Source of the DNA: Lactiplantibacillus plantarum
GTDB taxonomy: Bacteria > Bacillota > Bacilli > Lactobacillales > Lactobacillaceae
Direction: 5' to 3'
Length of the DNA: 64,000 bases
Assembly (NCBI RefSeq): GCF_014131735.1
Contig: NZ_CP039121.1
Span: 1,488,001-1,552,000, forward strand
Part shown: positions 55,301 through 61,835 of the stretch, piece by piece
How positions within the stretch are numbered: position 1 is the first letter of the stretch
Layout: every line of letters starts with the position of its first letter
Notes under the pieces: generated by a model
What the model saw: the letters and a program-made list of their open reading frames with translations, nothing else
Database searches by the model: none
Told to the model about the DNA's origin: nothing
Position numbers and translations under genes: made by a program

Positions 55301-56002
55301 ACGATCACGCAAACCGTACATTATCAGAGTACGACTGGCACGCAGTTGCACGATGATACGGTCAGAGCGATGACATTCACTCGTACTAAACGGGTTGATC
55401 AGGTCACCGGGGACGTAACGTATAGCAATTGGTCGACTAATCAGGCGGATCACACTTTTGAGCGCGTCGCGGCGTTCAGTATTCCGGGCTATCATGCGGT
55501 GGTAACGGGTACTCAGGCAGTCATGGTTACGCCAGCTAGCGTGGATGATGTTCAAACGATTCGTTACGTTACCGATAGGCTTTCAACCGGTGAGACACCA
55601 AAAACACCAGTGAAGACGGTGACAGTTAATAAGTCGGATAAAATTAAGACGACTGACACGCCAGATAAAGTCGCAACGGTCAAGACGCCGGATAAGGCTC
55701 AGACCGTCGCAACAACAACTGCTAAACAAGCTAGCGTCAAGCGGTCAGTGGATCTCAAACAAGCACAGGCTGTTGAACAGCCTGCTCAGACACGACCAGC
55801 CAATGTAAAAACGGTTAAACTGGCGAAGACGACTAAATCCGTTAAGCCAACCGCGGCTCATCAATCAGCCACCCACAAACAAGCGACTTTACCGCAAACC
55901 AATGATGATCGGCAAGCTAGTGTTGCGGCGGAACTACTTGGTTTGACTGCAGCAACCTTACTAGTTGGTGTGAGTGCAATTTTGAAGAAACGTCATAATT
56001 AG
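49349..56002 (+). CDS. Giant LPQTN-anchored Mub/MucBP-repeat adhesin
   Basis: The 2,217-residue protein is likely a mucus-binding surface adhesin. Residues 1-49 form a long signal peptide of the KxYKxGKxW type (YKLYKSGRRWVAASITVFS; cleavage near VKA/A). Residues 50-270 are Ser/Thr/Ala-rich, probably wall-spanning or glycosylated. A unique N-terminal domain (270-425) and several MBG-like beta repeats (425-785; VTYNGKPQG, AVYDGRSHG) follow, then a MucBP domain (785-866) and six Mub repeats (867-2075). The end is a Lys/Thr-rich stalk, LPQTN at 2181-2185, a hydrophobic segment and KKRHN, a sortase A signal. ATG 49349 follows GGAGGG. It is close in size to L. plantarum lp_1643 as I remember it. 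Confidence 0.93.
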   Translation: MRNRLNRLGLESKSHYKLYKSGRRWVAASITVFSVGIGLTFSQVEQVKAATGTGVDTADNSASVSSDMAEPSNAVVLKSASTATATKTATQDAKAATDVTAATQDTKATTDSTGATSASSNRQSTAATKPAAEVGTASSSADSSASISSTDGASASAPSVTSKSTNTEATSASATKTATTSADTDVLNTETTSSSVANDLTDATTASQTRTETGKTASIPTAEAPTITTAVTSRALPLTGALASRSANTPVTKSAVQAVSAITSEAETKPTVSLVTTGTVSMDYGEASLADLESHISSPDETPANDVAYYIQDAAGNYLEDVNGNKVNLLYALFLDSADVNDYVDVVYTDEHGQVTKYSGDTDFSTLDQIGSYSVTINAAGKAGMSRVMQDYNAYDTSTSDLDDFVPTFSTGASDYTFTINIVPVKITATTGKNGLIILRPSQLYTGSLTMLPVVTVKNATKQNILQISNGEIGDAKPGVAGKVGQRVLTLADFTYTYQGTETNLTGADTGKYAITLNDAGRKAVQAALGSNYILDDAAVFTTTGAVQAAGLELKIASGTVTYNGKPQGTSVTTGTVYDHFDFTTTTDTNVGTYDDLTYALADPTQAAILAKNYTVTTTDGTLVITPADLTVTVKDDNAVYDGRSHGTTATVTSGTNYDQLVFTAVAADGSGATTYTTVGTYAMTGTTAADTSNYKISYVNGTLTIDPAKATITIPNKIYWSDGTQKNLAAVVTGTVNGETLKYRVTNGMSAVGTKTITATPDADDSVNKNYTISVIPGTLTIGDIAVKYLYEHVDANGETQVDASETGTATHATDATATDYLTYTTAAKPKTGYVLAPNTGLAYNGTLTDQGGTVTYRYLAKTETAIVTYFDQTDNKVIKTEPLQGAYGTTDAYRTADTIAAYENAGYDLVDDDYPTAGGVYDQDGIVQKYQVTLVHKFVTRTPDNPGTPGEPIDPDNPNGPTYPVGTDFEDLTEQVSRTIQYLYKDGRTAKPDNVQAVNFGRNVTVDEVNGTVVYTDWLTDDGAVTGRFEAVDSPLITGYTADSTSIAGNPAVVWQDDDTTIPVTYTVNKEYATVTYFDQTDNKVIKTEPLQGAYGTTDAYRTADTIAAYENAGYQLYRDDYPTAGVVYDQDGSVQKYQVTLVHKFVTRTPDNPGTPGEPIDPDNPNGPTYPVGTDFEDLTEQVSQTIQYLYKDGRTAKPNNVQAVNFSRNVTVDEVNGTVVYTDWLTDDGTMTGRFEAVDSPSITGYTADPTSVAGRDTVSGTDLSPDVQVYYQANPEKATVTYEDMTTGAVLTTDPITGDYQTVSNYRTADRIAQYLNMGYELVSDDYPTSGAVFDKDGSTQAYTVKLQHKLLPLTPENPGTPGEPIDPDNPNGPTYPAGTAVQDLIKQVDQTIHYQYQDKSTAADANTQTITFKRSVTVDEVNNKLTYTDWLTGTATTGRYMPVDSPEIKGYVADSTRIAGNDEVHNADADTNIVVTYQAKPENATVTYVDVTTGKTLAIKSLTGDYQTTSSYRTAETIASYVKNGYQLVRDNYPTSGAVFDVDNFAKTYTVTLKHKLATVTPENPGTPGQPIDPDNPDGPKYPVGTTAQDLTKQVSQTIKYRYQNGASAGTDNVQLITFNRDATIDEVDPTAVYTDWLNGTSASGRYTTVMSPVITGYTADKTQVAGRDSVANTDSDTQVVVTYAAKPEKATVTYVDVTAGKTLATANLTGDYRTQSNYRTAETIAGYVKNGYELVRDNYPVSGMLFDVDDFAKTYTVTLKHKLVTVTPGNPGTPGQPIDPDNPDGPKYPVGTTAQDLTKQVSQTIKYRYQNGASAGTDSVQLITFNRDATIDEVEPTVVYTDWLDGTSATGRYTTVTSPVIIGYTADRARVTGNDAVTSAAQPTNIIVTYALNAEKATVTYVDVTTDKTLATVSLTGDYQTSSDYRTANTIADYSNQGYVLVRDSYPVSGAIFNDDGVVHSYLVQLAHVTTATTETKTITQTVHYQSTTGTQLHDDTVRAMTFTRTKRVDQVTGDVTYSNWSTNQADHTFERVAAFSIPGYHAVVTGTQAVMVTPASVDDVQTIRYVTDRLSTGETPKTPVKTVTVNKSDKIKTTDTPDKVATVKTPDKAQTVATTTAKQASVKRSVDLKQAQAVEQPAQTRPANVKTVKLAKTTKSVKPTAAHQSATHKQATLPQTNDDRQASVAAELLGLTAATLLVGVSAILKKRHN
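51947..55573 (+). repeat. Six tandem Mub repeats in the adhesin gene
   Basis: Units start at 51947, 52571, 53195, 53816, 54437 and 55058, each at a codon for Ala/Ala-like followed by (A)TVTY. Periods are 208, 208, 207, 207 and 207 codons. Units 1-5 contain a Pro-rich hinge (NPGTPG.PIDPDNP.GP.YP.GT) between the two halves; unit 6 lacks it and is about 172 codons. Units 1 and 2 are nearly identical in DNA, including a run of over 150 identical bases; units 4 and 5 are also very close. Confidence 0.92.
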
Positions 56003-56023
56003 CCGTTAAATGGAGGCGTTAAT

Positions 56024-56494
56024 ATGACTACTTTAATCGATATCACGGGTCAGAAGTTTGGCCGCTTAACAGTCATTAGACGTTGTGGAACTGCCAAAAA
56101 TGGCAATGCCCTCTGGTTGTGTCAGTGTCGCTGTGGCAATCAGACCAAAGCTGATTCGTACGCGTTGCGGCATGGGCGAGCAAGAAGCTGTGGGTGTTTG
56201 ACACGAGAAAGTCGGTCGCAGTTAATTCGACGTAATCCCAAAACGGCTGCCAGTATGGGGCGGTTAAGCAATCTGAAAATTCATGATCATCACACTGATT
56301 TACCGTCAAAGATTATGTCTAAGCGTAATAAGAGTGGTGTCATCGGTGTCAGCTGGGATAGCAATACTCAGAAATGGGTGGCGACATTTTTCTACAAGGG
56401 GCGCTACCTGTTACACAAACCGTTTCAGCACTTTGAGGACGCTGTTCTTGCCCGCCAGGCGATGGAAAACCGTTATTTAAATAACAAAGTGTAA
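56024..56494 (+). CDS. Phage-type AP2-domain DNA-binding protein
   Basis: The 156-residue protein has an N-terminal GQKFGRLTVIRRCG segment and a Cys cluster (CQCRCG...SCGC, about 32-56) like a small zinc ribbon. A C-terminal AP2-like domain follows (about 103-150: SGVIGVSWDSNTQKWVATF, then FEDAVLARQAMENRY). Such proteins are common in Firmicutes phages, often joined to HNH nucleases; no HNH motif is seen here. It starts 21 nt after the adhesin stop, behind TGGAGGCG, so it is probably co-transcribed with it. No other phage gene is near. Function inferred only as DNA binding. Confidence 0.75.
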   Translation: MTTLIDITGQKFGRLTVIRRCGTAKNGNALWLCQCRCGNQTKADSYALRHGRARSCGCLTRESRSQLIRRNPKTAASMGRLSNLKIHDHHTDLPSKIMSKRNKSGVIGVSWDSNTQKWVATFFYKGRYLLHKPFQHFEDAVLARQAMENRYLNNKV

Positions 56495-56497
56495 ATT

Positions 56498-56547
56498 AAA
56501 GTTCTTCCTTGAGAGGGCCTGATGCCTTGTCAGAGAAGAACTTTTTG
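56498..56547 (+). terminator. Terminator of the adhesin/AP2 unit
   Basis: AAAGTTCTTC and GAAGAACTTTTT with a ~27-nt loop that also contains TGA/TCA pairs. Confidence 0.8.
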
Positions 56548-56952
56548 GCGTTACAGCAACGGTACCAGCTTCTTAATTGGACTTAGTGGAGTTCTTTCAG
56601 AATTGTAAGTAACAAAAAGGCCTAACATGGGAATGCCAGCGGATAAATTGTGCTTGATTTATGGCGATGAAAATTCCTAAATGATTTGCTTGTATATGAC
56701 AATTATTAAAAATAAGACGGTCCCTGATCGAACTAGAATCATAAGTATCTTGGGGGCAGGTGATTTAACGGTTCTTGGTTGCAATATGTTTTTAATCAAC
56801 AGTCTGATGAAACTTGCCCTAGAAGTTGAGGTTAACTGATGCTTCTGGATCGGTGAAATCGTTAGTTTCATGATGGAACTAGTCATTGGCGACAGAAGCG
56901 TTAATCAATGAGCAACGTACCGCTCCGGTTTCGAATTTTCAGACGATTCCGG
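56548..56952. other. Intergenic region with only weak small frames
   Basis: About 400 bases. A 47-codon plus-strand frame (56696-56839) and a 69-codon minus-strand frame (56886-56677) overlap, neither with a ribosome-binding site. The plus frame reads ISILGAGDLTVLGCN, perhaps a dehydrogenase-like remnant. I call no gene. Confidence 0.4.
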
Positions 56953-56958
56953 TATAAT
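56953..56958 (+). promoter_or_regulatory. -10 box of the ABC exporter operon
   Basis: TATAAT, 32 nt before the start codon; a poor TTCGAA-like -35 lies 17 nt upstream. Confidence 0.55.
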
Positions 56959-56990
56959 AAACCGTAACTGATGACTAGGGGGATAATCAC

Positions 56991-57755
56991 ATGATTGAAA
57001 TTCACGAATTAACAAAACGTTATGGGGATAAGACAGCATTGAATCAGCTTACTTTAACCATCGCATCAGGACAAATCTTCGGTTTGCTGGGCCACAATGG
57101 GGCGGGTAAATCAACGACGATCAAAAACTTAGTCAGTATCATTAAACCGACGAGTGGCACGGTTACGGTCGATGGCTTAGACCTTGAACAGCAACGACAA
57201 GCCGTCAAAGAAAAGATCTCTTACGTACCGGACACACCCGATATTTTTCTTCAACTTTCGGCGATGGAATATTGGGACTTGATAGCTGCCGCTTACCAGC
57301 AATCAGAGGAAGCCGTTCAGCAACGGCGACAGCAGCTGGTGTCACTGTTCGATATGACTGAACACGTTGACGAACCCATGGCTAGTTATTCACACGGGAT
57401 GCGGCAAAAAGCCATTTTGATTGGGGCGTTGCTTCCCGATCCAGATATTTGGATTTTAGACGAGCCGCTGCAAGGGTTAGACCCCCAAGCTGCTTTTGAT
57501 TTAAAAAATTTGATGAAGGCCCATGCTGCCAAAGGCAAGACGGTCATTTTTTCCACCCACAATCTGGATACGGCGCAGCAGTTATGTGACCGATTAGCAA
57601 TTTTGAAGCAGGGGCAATTGATTTATACCGGTTCGGTTGAACAATTACTAGCTCAACATCCGCAACAATCACTTGAGGCGATATATTTACAAATGGCCGG
57701 GCGGTTGACGGATGATCACCTTGTCGATGCGCTGGAGGGTGAGCATGATGCATAA
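56991..57755 (+). CDS. ABC transporter ATP-binding protein
   Basis: The 254-residue ATPase has Walker A GHNGAGKSTT (about 35-44), a Q-loop, a weak signature YSHGMRQKAILIGALL, Walker B IWILDEPLQGLDP and the switch His in STHNLDT. The CcmA/EcsA-like architecture, with the signature as SHGMRQ, points to an export or EcsAB-type system rather than an importer, and there is no binding-protein gene. It overlaps the permease gene by 11 nt. Substrate unknown. Confidence 0.88.
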   Translation: MIEIHELTKRYGDKTALNQLTLTIASGQIFGLLGHNGAGKSTTIKNLVSIIKPTSGTVTVDGLDLEQQRQAVKEKISYVPDTPDIFLQLSAMEYWDLIAAAYQQSEEAVQQRRQQLVSLFDMTEHVDEPMASYSHGMRQKAILIGALLPDPDIWILDEPLQGLDPQAAFDLKNLMKAHAAKGKTVIFSTHNLDTAQQLCDRLAILKQGQLIYTGSVEQLLAQHPQQSLEAIYLQMAGRLTDDHLVDALEGEHDA

Positions 57756-59343
57756 AAGTCAGTTGCGTGTTTTGTTGGCTGTTAATCTCAGGTTGTTGAA
57801 TCCGCAACTAACGGATCGGCTACGTAAAAAGGGCGCTTCGGGGCCAGCCTTGAGTAAGAAGCTAATGCGGCAATTTTACTTGAATGCTTTGATGTTTCTT
57901 GGCATTTATGGCTTGACGATGTTGGCCTTTGATTTTAGCAAGTTGCCAGGCATGTTTACGTTCTATGTGGCGTTATTTATCTTATTGGGAATTTCACAGA
58001 GTATCTCGGGTATTTATAACGTCTTTTTTGCCGGCAATGATCTTGTTGAATACTTACCGTTACCTTTCCGCAATCAAGAAATTTTTATGAGTAAGATTTT
58101 GGTCGTGATATTCAACACGGTACCCTTTACCATTCCGTTACTCTTAATTTTTATCATGACCGCAACACGGGCAGGAATCTTTGTGGTGTTAGGCGTGCTG
58201 ATGGCCGTCTTGATGTATGGCCTAATACTGAGTCTGTTACTATGCTTGTGCGCCCTAATAGTTTTTGGCTTAACCAAGCTAACCGTGTTTCGCGCCCATC
58301 AAAAAATGGTGATGAACGTCATGTTAGGCCTTAACGCTGTCTTAGTGCTAGTCGGGCTCTACTTCATGAATCGCGGCTCATCATCTGACACCGGAACGCA
58401 GGTTGACCGCGCAGCATTACCCCTATTGATACCGATTTTTAAAGTTTTCACGACGCCGTTGACAATGACGAGTTTGCTAACCTGGGCGAGTTTAATTGTC
58501 ATCTCGCTGATTTTATTCGCACTGACAGGACGGTTTGTTTTGACCCACTTAGCGGAACAGCTTACGCAAGTCAATTCAGTGTTAGTGGCAACACCACCGC
58601 GTCGACATTCACGACAACATAACCGCAATAAAATTTTGCGTACCTACCAGTTTCAGTTACTGAAAGAACCCAGTTTAGCCTTACAATTATTCACAGATTC
58701 AATCCTGCTGCCATTGATTTTAGTCGGGACCGTTTTCTTTTCGGGGACCGCTCCTAATTTTAGTCGGCTATCGCTGAACTGGCTCGGTGTCTGGTTTGTC
58801 AGTGGGATGGCCGGTGCGATCGTCAATGTTAATCAAACCTCATTAGTCGGTAATCTCATTTCACTTGATAAAATGAACTTTGACTTTGTGCGTGCACTGC
58901 CAATCCCAATGTCCCGTTACTTACGACAAAAGTTTTACTTGGGTTATTGGTTCCAGATCATGATTAATGGCGTGATGGTTCTAGTGGTGGGTATCGCTGG
59001 GCGAGCACCATTAGCCCTAGATTTGGCTCTAATATTGGGCGCTGCTTGGGGGACGTACCTAGCTGCCCAACATTACTTTAAGCGTGATTATCAGCTACGG
59101 CTGACGAATTGGACTAATGTGACCCAATTGTTTAATCGGGGCGGCGGTAATCTTGGTTTGATGCTTAACTTGTTGGCCTGCAGTATTGTGGGTGTGCTGA
59201 CAATTGTGATCTATAGTGTGCTGATTCAGCTGTTCGCGGCGGCAGCTATGCTGATTAATATCATTGTATTAGTTGGCGTCGGAATTATTTCTGCTGGTTT
59301 GGTCTGGCATTACTACAAGACTTTTTGGCAGCAACTTGACTAA
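57745..59343 (+). CDS. ABC transporter permease, 532 aa
   Basis: A large membrane protein with about a dozen hydrophobic segments arranged in two halves (about 35-230 and 310-530). It starts MMHKSQLRVLLAVNLRLLNPQLTDRLRKKG, a cytoplasmic amphipathic start seen in large two-half exporter permeases. ATG 57745 is 6 nt after GGAGG, inside the end of the ATPase gene, so the two are translationally coupled. With the ATPase it makes a complete exporter. Substrate and family name cannot be given from sequence alone. Confidence 0.82.
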   Translation: MMHKSQLRVLLAVNLRLLNPQLTDRLRKKGASGPALSKKLMRQFYLNALMFLGIYGLTMLAFDFSKLPGMFTFYVALFILLGISQSISGIYNVFFAGNDLVEYLPLPFRNQEIFMSKILVVIFNTVPFTIPLLLIFIMTATRAGIFVVLGVLMAVLMYGLILSLLLCLCALIVFGLTKLTVFRAHQKMVMNVMLGLNAVLVLVGLYFMNRGSSSDTGTQVDRAALPLLIPIFKVFTTPLTMTSLLTWASLIVISLILFALTGRFVLTHLAEQLTQVNSVLVATPPRRHSRQHNRNKILRTYQFQLLKEPSLALQLFTDSILLPLILVGTVFFSGTAPNFSRLSLNWLGVWFVSGMAGAIVNVNQTSLVGNLISLDKMNFDFVRALPIPMSRYLRQKFYLGYWFQIMINGVMVLVVGIAGRAPLALDLALILGAAWGTYLAAQHYFKRDYQLRLTNWTNVTQLFNRGGGNLGLMLNLLACSIVGVLTIVIYSVLIQLFAAAAMLINIIVLVGVGIISAGLVWHYYKTFWQQLD

Positions 59344-59390
59344 TAAGTGTTAATTTCACAGTCACATAATATTAAATTAAGATAAAAGTG

Positions 59391-59419
59391 TTGACAAATT
59401 GCTCATTGAGTTTTAATGT
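59391..59419 (+). promoter_or_regulatory. Promoter of the trp operon
   Basis: TTGACA (59391-59396) and TAATGT (59414-59419) with 17-nt spacing, upstream of the T-box. Confidence 0.8.
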
Positions 59420-59454
59420 TAATGACAACTTAATATTCGTCCATGAAACCGATG

Positions 59455-59731
59455 AAGTGGAGATCAAGATAATGATGCCCGTAAAGAGAGTCGCCGTTGC
59501 TGAGAGTGCGATCGAACGCAAATTATTAAATGGACCACTGAGGGCGCGACTAACGAACAGCTTTGTTCTACTACCTCGCGACGATAGGGAGCCGTCAATT
59601 CCCGGGAATGTGTTTGCATTTCGCTAAGCTGGGACCCAAGTCTAACCTGAATGGGGTAATTTGGTGTCCAACCAAGGTGGTACCGCGGAAAAATCCGTCC
59701 TTGACTGTCATTAGTCATGGACGGATTTTTT
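59455..59731 (+). ncRNA. T-box riboswitch, tRNA-Trp specific
   Basis: A T-box leader reads uncharged tRNA. The specifier loop shows TGG at 59531-59533 in AAATGGACCACTGAG, where the codon followed by ACC fits other T-boxes, so tRNA-Trp is sensed. The T-box sequence AAGGTGGTACCGCGG is at 59674-59688, and the terminator (AAAATCCGTCC pairing with GGACGGATTTTTTT) ends near 59731. When tRNA-Trp is uncharged, the antiterminator forms and the trp genes are expressed. AGAGAGT at about 59485 fits the AG bulge of stem I. Confidence 0.93.
59689..59731 (+). terminator. Regulated terminator of the Trp T-box
   Basis: ATCCGTCC and GGACGGAT form the stem with an inner TGACT/AGTCA pair and a long T run; it is mutually exclusive with the antiterminator around the T-box sequence. 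Confidence 0.92.
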
Positions 59732-59815
59732 TGATAGGGGGCAGTTCAATGCAGCAACGATGGCAATTAACCACAACTCAAGTAAAACTATCTTATTAAT
59801 GAGGAGTGGTTCAAT

Positions 59816-61252
59816 ATGAATCCAACATTACCAACCTTGATTCCTTATCAGGATCGTTATCCCTACGTACCAGTGATGGTCAAACGACCACTCGCCACAT
59901 TTGACCCCATTGCGGTTGCTAAAATTGTCCACCAGATGGGGAACGGTTTCGCGCTGACGATTGATCGGCACCAACGATATAGCTATTTTAGTTTTAAACC
60001 ACAGCGAAGTCTCACGGGCCGGCAACTAGCCAAGCACAAACGACCAGCTAATGAGACACTCCAAGCCATTCTAAACCAATATCGAACACCACGAATTCAA
60101 GGATTACCACCATTTACGGGGGGCTTGATAGGGTACTTCGGCTATGAGTATGTTCAACAATTTGTACCCAAGTTGCATTTGAAATCACCAGCAACCGCAG
60201 ATCTCGATGACTTAGGTTTATTCTTAGTTACGAGTGTGCTCGTCTATGATCATCGACATCATGAGCTTGGGTTGACACAGCTGATTCCAACTGCGGATTT
60301 AGCGGCAACTTACGCCGTGACTCAAACGGCTCTAACGCAACAGTTAGCCGCCATTATTGAACAATTGCAGCAATCAATAGCTTTGCCACCATTTGACTTG
60401 CAGCAACCATTACACATGCAACTGGACCAAGCGACCTATGCGCGTCAGGTTGACCGAATTCGCCAACACATCTACGCTGGTGATATTTTCCAAATGATAT
60501 ATGCTAATCCATGTTTGGGGACCATGAGCGGGTCATTGCTGGCAGTTTATCAGCAACTTCAAAAAACAGCGGCCCCGTATACCTGTTATTTTAAACAGGC
60601 TAATTTCGAAATGACGGTGGCCTCACCAGAAACGTTAGTGACGAAGGATGGGGAACAAATCGCGACGTATCCATTGGCCGGGACGAGACGCCGTGGTCGA
60701 ACACCTGCCGAGGATCAGCAGTTGGCTCATGAATTACAAACCAGCCCTAAAGAGATTGCCGAGCACAATATGTTAGTTGATTTGGGACGTAACGATTTAG
60801 GACAAGTTGCAAAGTTTAAAAGTGTCCGGGTGACTAATTTACGGCGATTAATTCGTTATTCGCAAGTCATGCACTTAGGGTCTCGGGTGGCCGCAGAAGT
60901 GGCGCCGACTACTACAGCACTCCAAGTGCTTGCCGCTACTTTTCCAGCTGGGACGTTAGCTGGCGCGCCTAAGATTGAAGCAATGACCCTGATTAATCAT
61001 TATGAGCAGGTGCCGCGGGGTGTTTATGGTGGTTGTTTTGGTTACTTGGATTGTAACGGTAATTTGGACATGGCGATTGGCATCCGGCTGGCCTACCGGA
61101 TGAATGAACGGTTAGTGATTCCAGCGGGTGCGGGCATTGTTGCTGACAGTATCGGCGCTCAAGAATTTAAGGAGTGCCAGAATAAACAACGAGTGATCGT
61201 TAATGCAGTACAAGACGCGAAAGGACGAGTTAAAGATGGAATTATTAATTGA
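59816..61252 (+). CDS. trpE: Anthranilate synthase component I
   Basis: Makes anthranilate from chorismate with ammonia supplied by TrpG. The 478-residue protein has the chorismate-binding signatures: IRQHIYAGDIFQMIYA, YPLAGTRRRGRTPAEDQ, LLVDLGRNDLG-like NMLVDLGRNDLG, PAGTLAGAPKIEAM and PAGAGIVADS. The closely related PabB is excluded mainly by context: a Trp T-box upstream and trpGDCF downstream. A feedback-site LLES motif is not obvious at the N-terminus (YSYFSFKP is in that place). The final codons overlap trpG by 17 nt. Confidence 0.94.
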   Translation: MNPTLPTLIPYQDRYPYVPVMVKRPLATFDPIAVAKIVHQMGNGFALTIDRHQRYSYFSFKPQRSLTGRQLAKHKRPANETLQAILNQYRTPRIQGLPPFTGGLIGYFGYEYVQQFVPKLHLKSPATADLDDLGLFLVTSVLVYDHRHHELGLTQLIPTADLAATYAVTQTALTQQLAAIIEQLQQSIALPPFDLQQPLHMQLDQATYARQVDRIRQHIYAGDIFQMIYANPCLGTMSGSLLAVYQQLQKTAAPYTCYFKQANFEMTVASPETLVTKDGEQIATYPLAGTRRRGRTPAEDQQLAHELQTSPKEIAEHNMLVDLGRNDLGQVAKFKSVRVTNLRRLIRYSQVMHLGSRVAAEVAPTTTALQVLAATFPAGTLAGAPKIEAMTLINHYEQVPRGVYGGCFGYLDCNGNLDMAIGIRLAYRMNERLVIPAGAGIVADSIGAQEFKECQNKQRVIVNAVQDAKGRVKDGIIN

Positions 61253-61811
61253 TAACTATGACAGTTTTACTTATAACTTGTATCAACTAATTGGTCGTCT
61301 GACGCCCGATGTACGGGTCATTAAAAATGACGATTTGACGGTTGCTGCAATCAAGGCATTACAACCTGACCATATCATTTTATCACCAGGGCCGGGGACG
61401 CCAGCCCACACGGGAGTTAGTCCACAAGTCGTGCAACAATTAGCTGGTCAGGTCCCCATATTGGGGATTTGTATGGGATTAGAAGTGATGGTCACCGCTT
61501 TTGGCGGTTCGCTGCAAGGCGCCCAGCATTTAGTTCACGGGCAAGCCACGTTAATGCACGTGCAGCCGTCATCACTATTTAAAGATTGTCCGATGCAGTT
61601 CATGGCAGCGCGCTACCACTCGTTGGTAGCTGATGCGGGCCGTTTGCCCGTTAACTTTCGAATCATTGGGACAAGCGATGATCAGGAAATCATGGCAGTG
61701 GAAGATGTGGGCCGTCAGCTGTACGGCGTTCAATTTCATCCAGAATCAATCATGACGCCAGCCGCCGTTGGTGAGCAACTGATCCGTAATTTTTTAGCAC
61801 TTAAACATTAA
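61236..61811 (+). CDS. trpG: Anthranilate synthase component II, glutamine amidotransferase
   Basis: Supplies ammonia from glutamine to TrpE. The 191-residue class I amidotransferase starts MELLIDNYDSFTYNLYQL. It has the SPGPGTP oxyanion segment, the nucleophile Cys79 in LGICMGLEVM and the His-Glu pair in GVQFHPES. The residues after the nucleophile are LEV where most TrpG proteins have HQ, a small departure. ATG 61236 follows AAAGGACGAG, inside trpE. It may also serve PabB if that exists elsewhere in the genome. Confidence 0.93.
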   Translation: MELLIDNYDSFTYNLYQLIGRLTPDVRVIKNDDLTVAAIKALQPDHIILSPGPGTPAHTGVSPQVVQQLAGQVPILGICMGLEVMVTAFGGSLQGAQHLVHGQATLMHVQPSSLFKDCPMQFMAARYHSLVADAGRLPVNFRIIGTSDDQEIMAVEDVGRQLYGVQFHPESIMTPAAVGEQLIRNFLALKH

Positions 61812-61835
61812 GCAGACGAGAGTGGAGGAATACTT

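Noticed and set aside
51947..55573. Tandem repeats considered as a CRISPR-like or satellite array
   Set aside because: The ~621-624-base period is in frame and encodes Mub protein repeats; there are no short repeats with unique spacers.
56677..56886. 69-codon minus-strand frame
   Set aside because: Overlaps a plus-strand frame, no ribosome-binding site, and composition typical of AT-rich non-coding DNA.
59388..59799. Two overlapping plus-strand frames in the trp leader
   Set aside because: They lie in the T-box RNA and through its terminator; neither has a ribosome-binding site.
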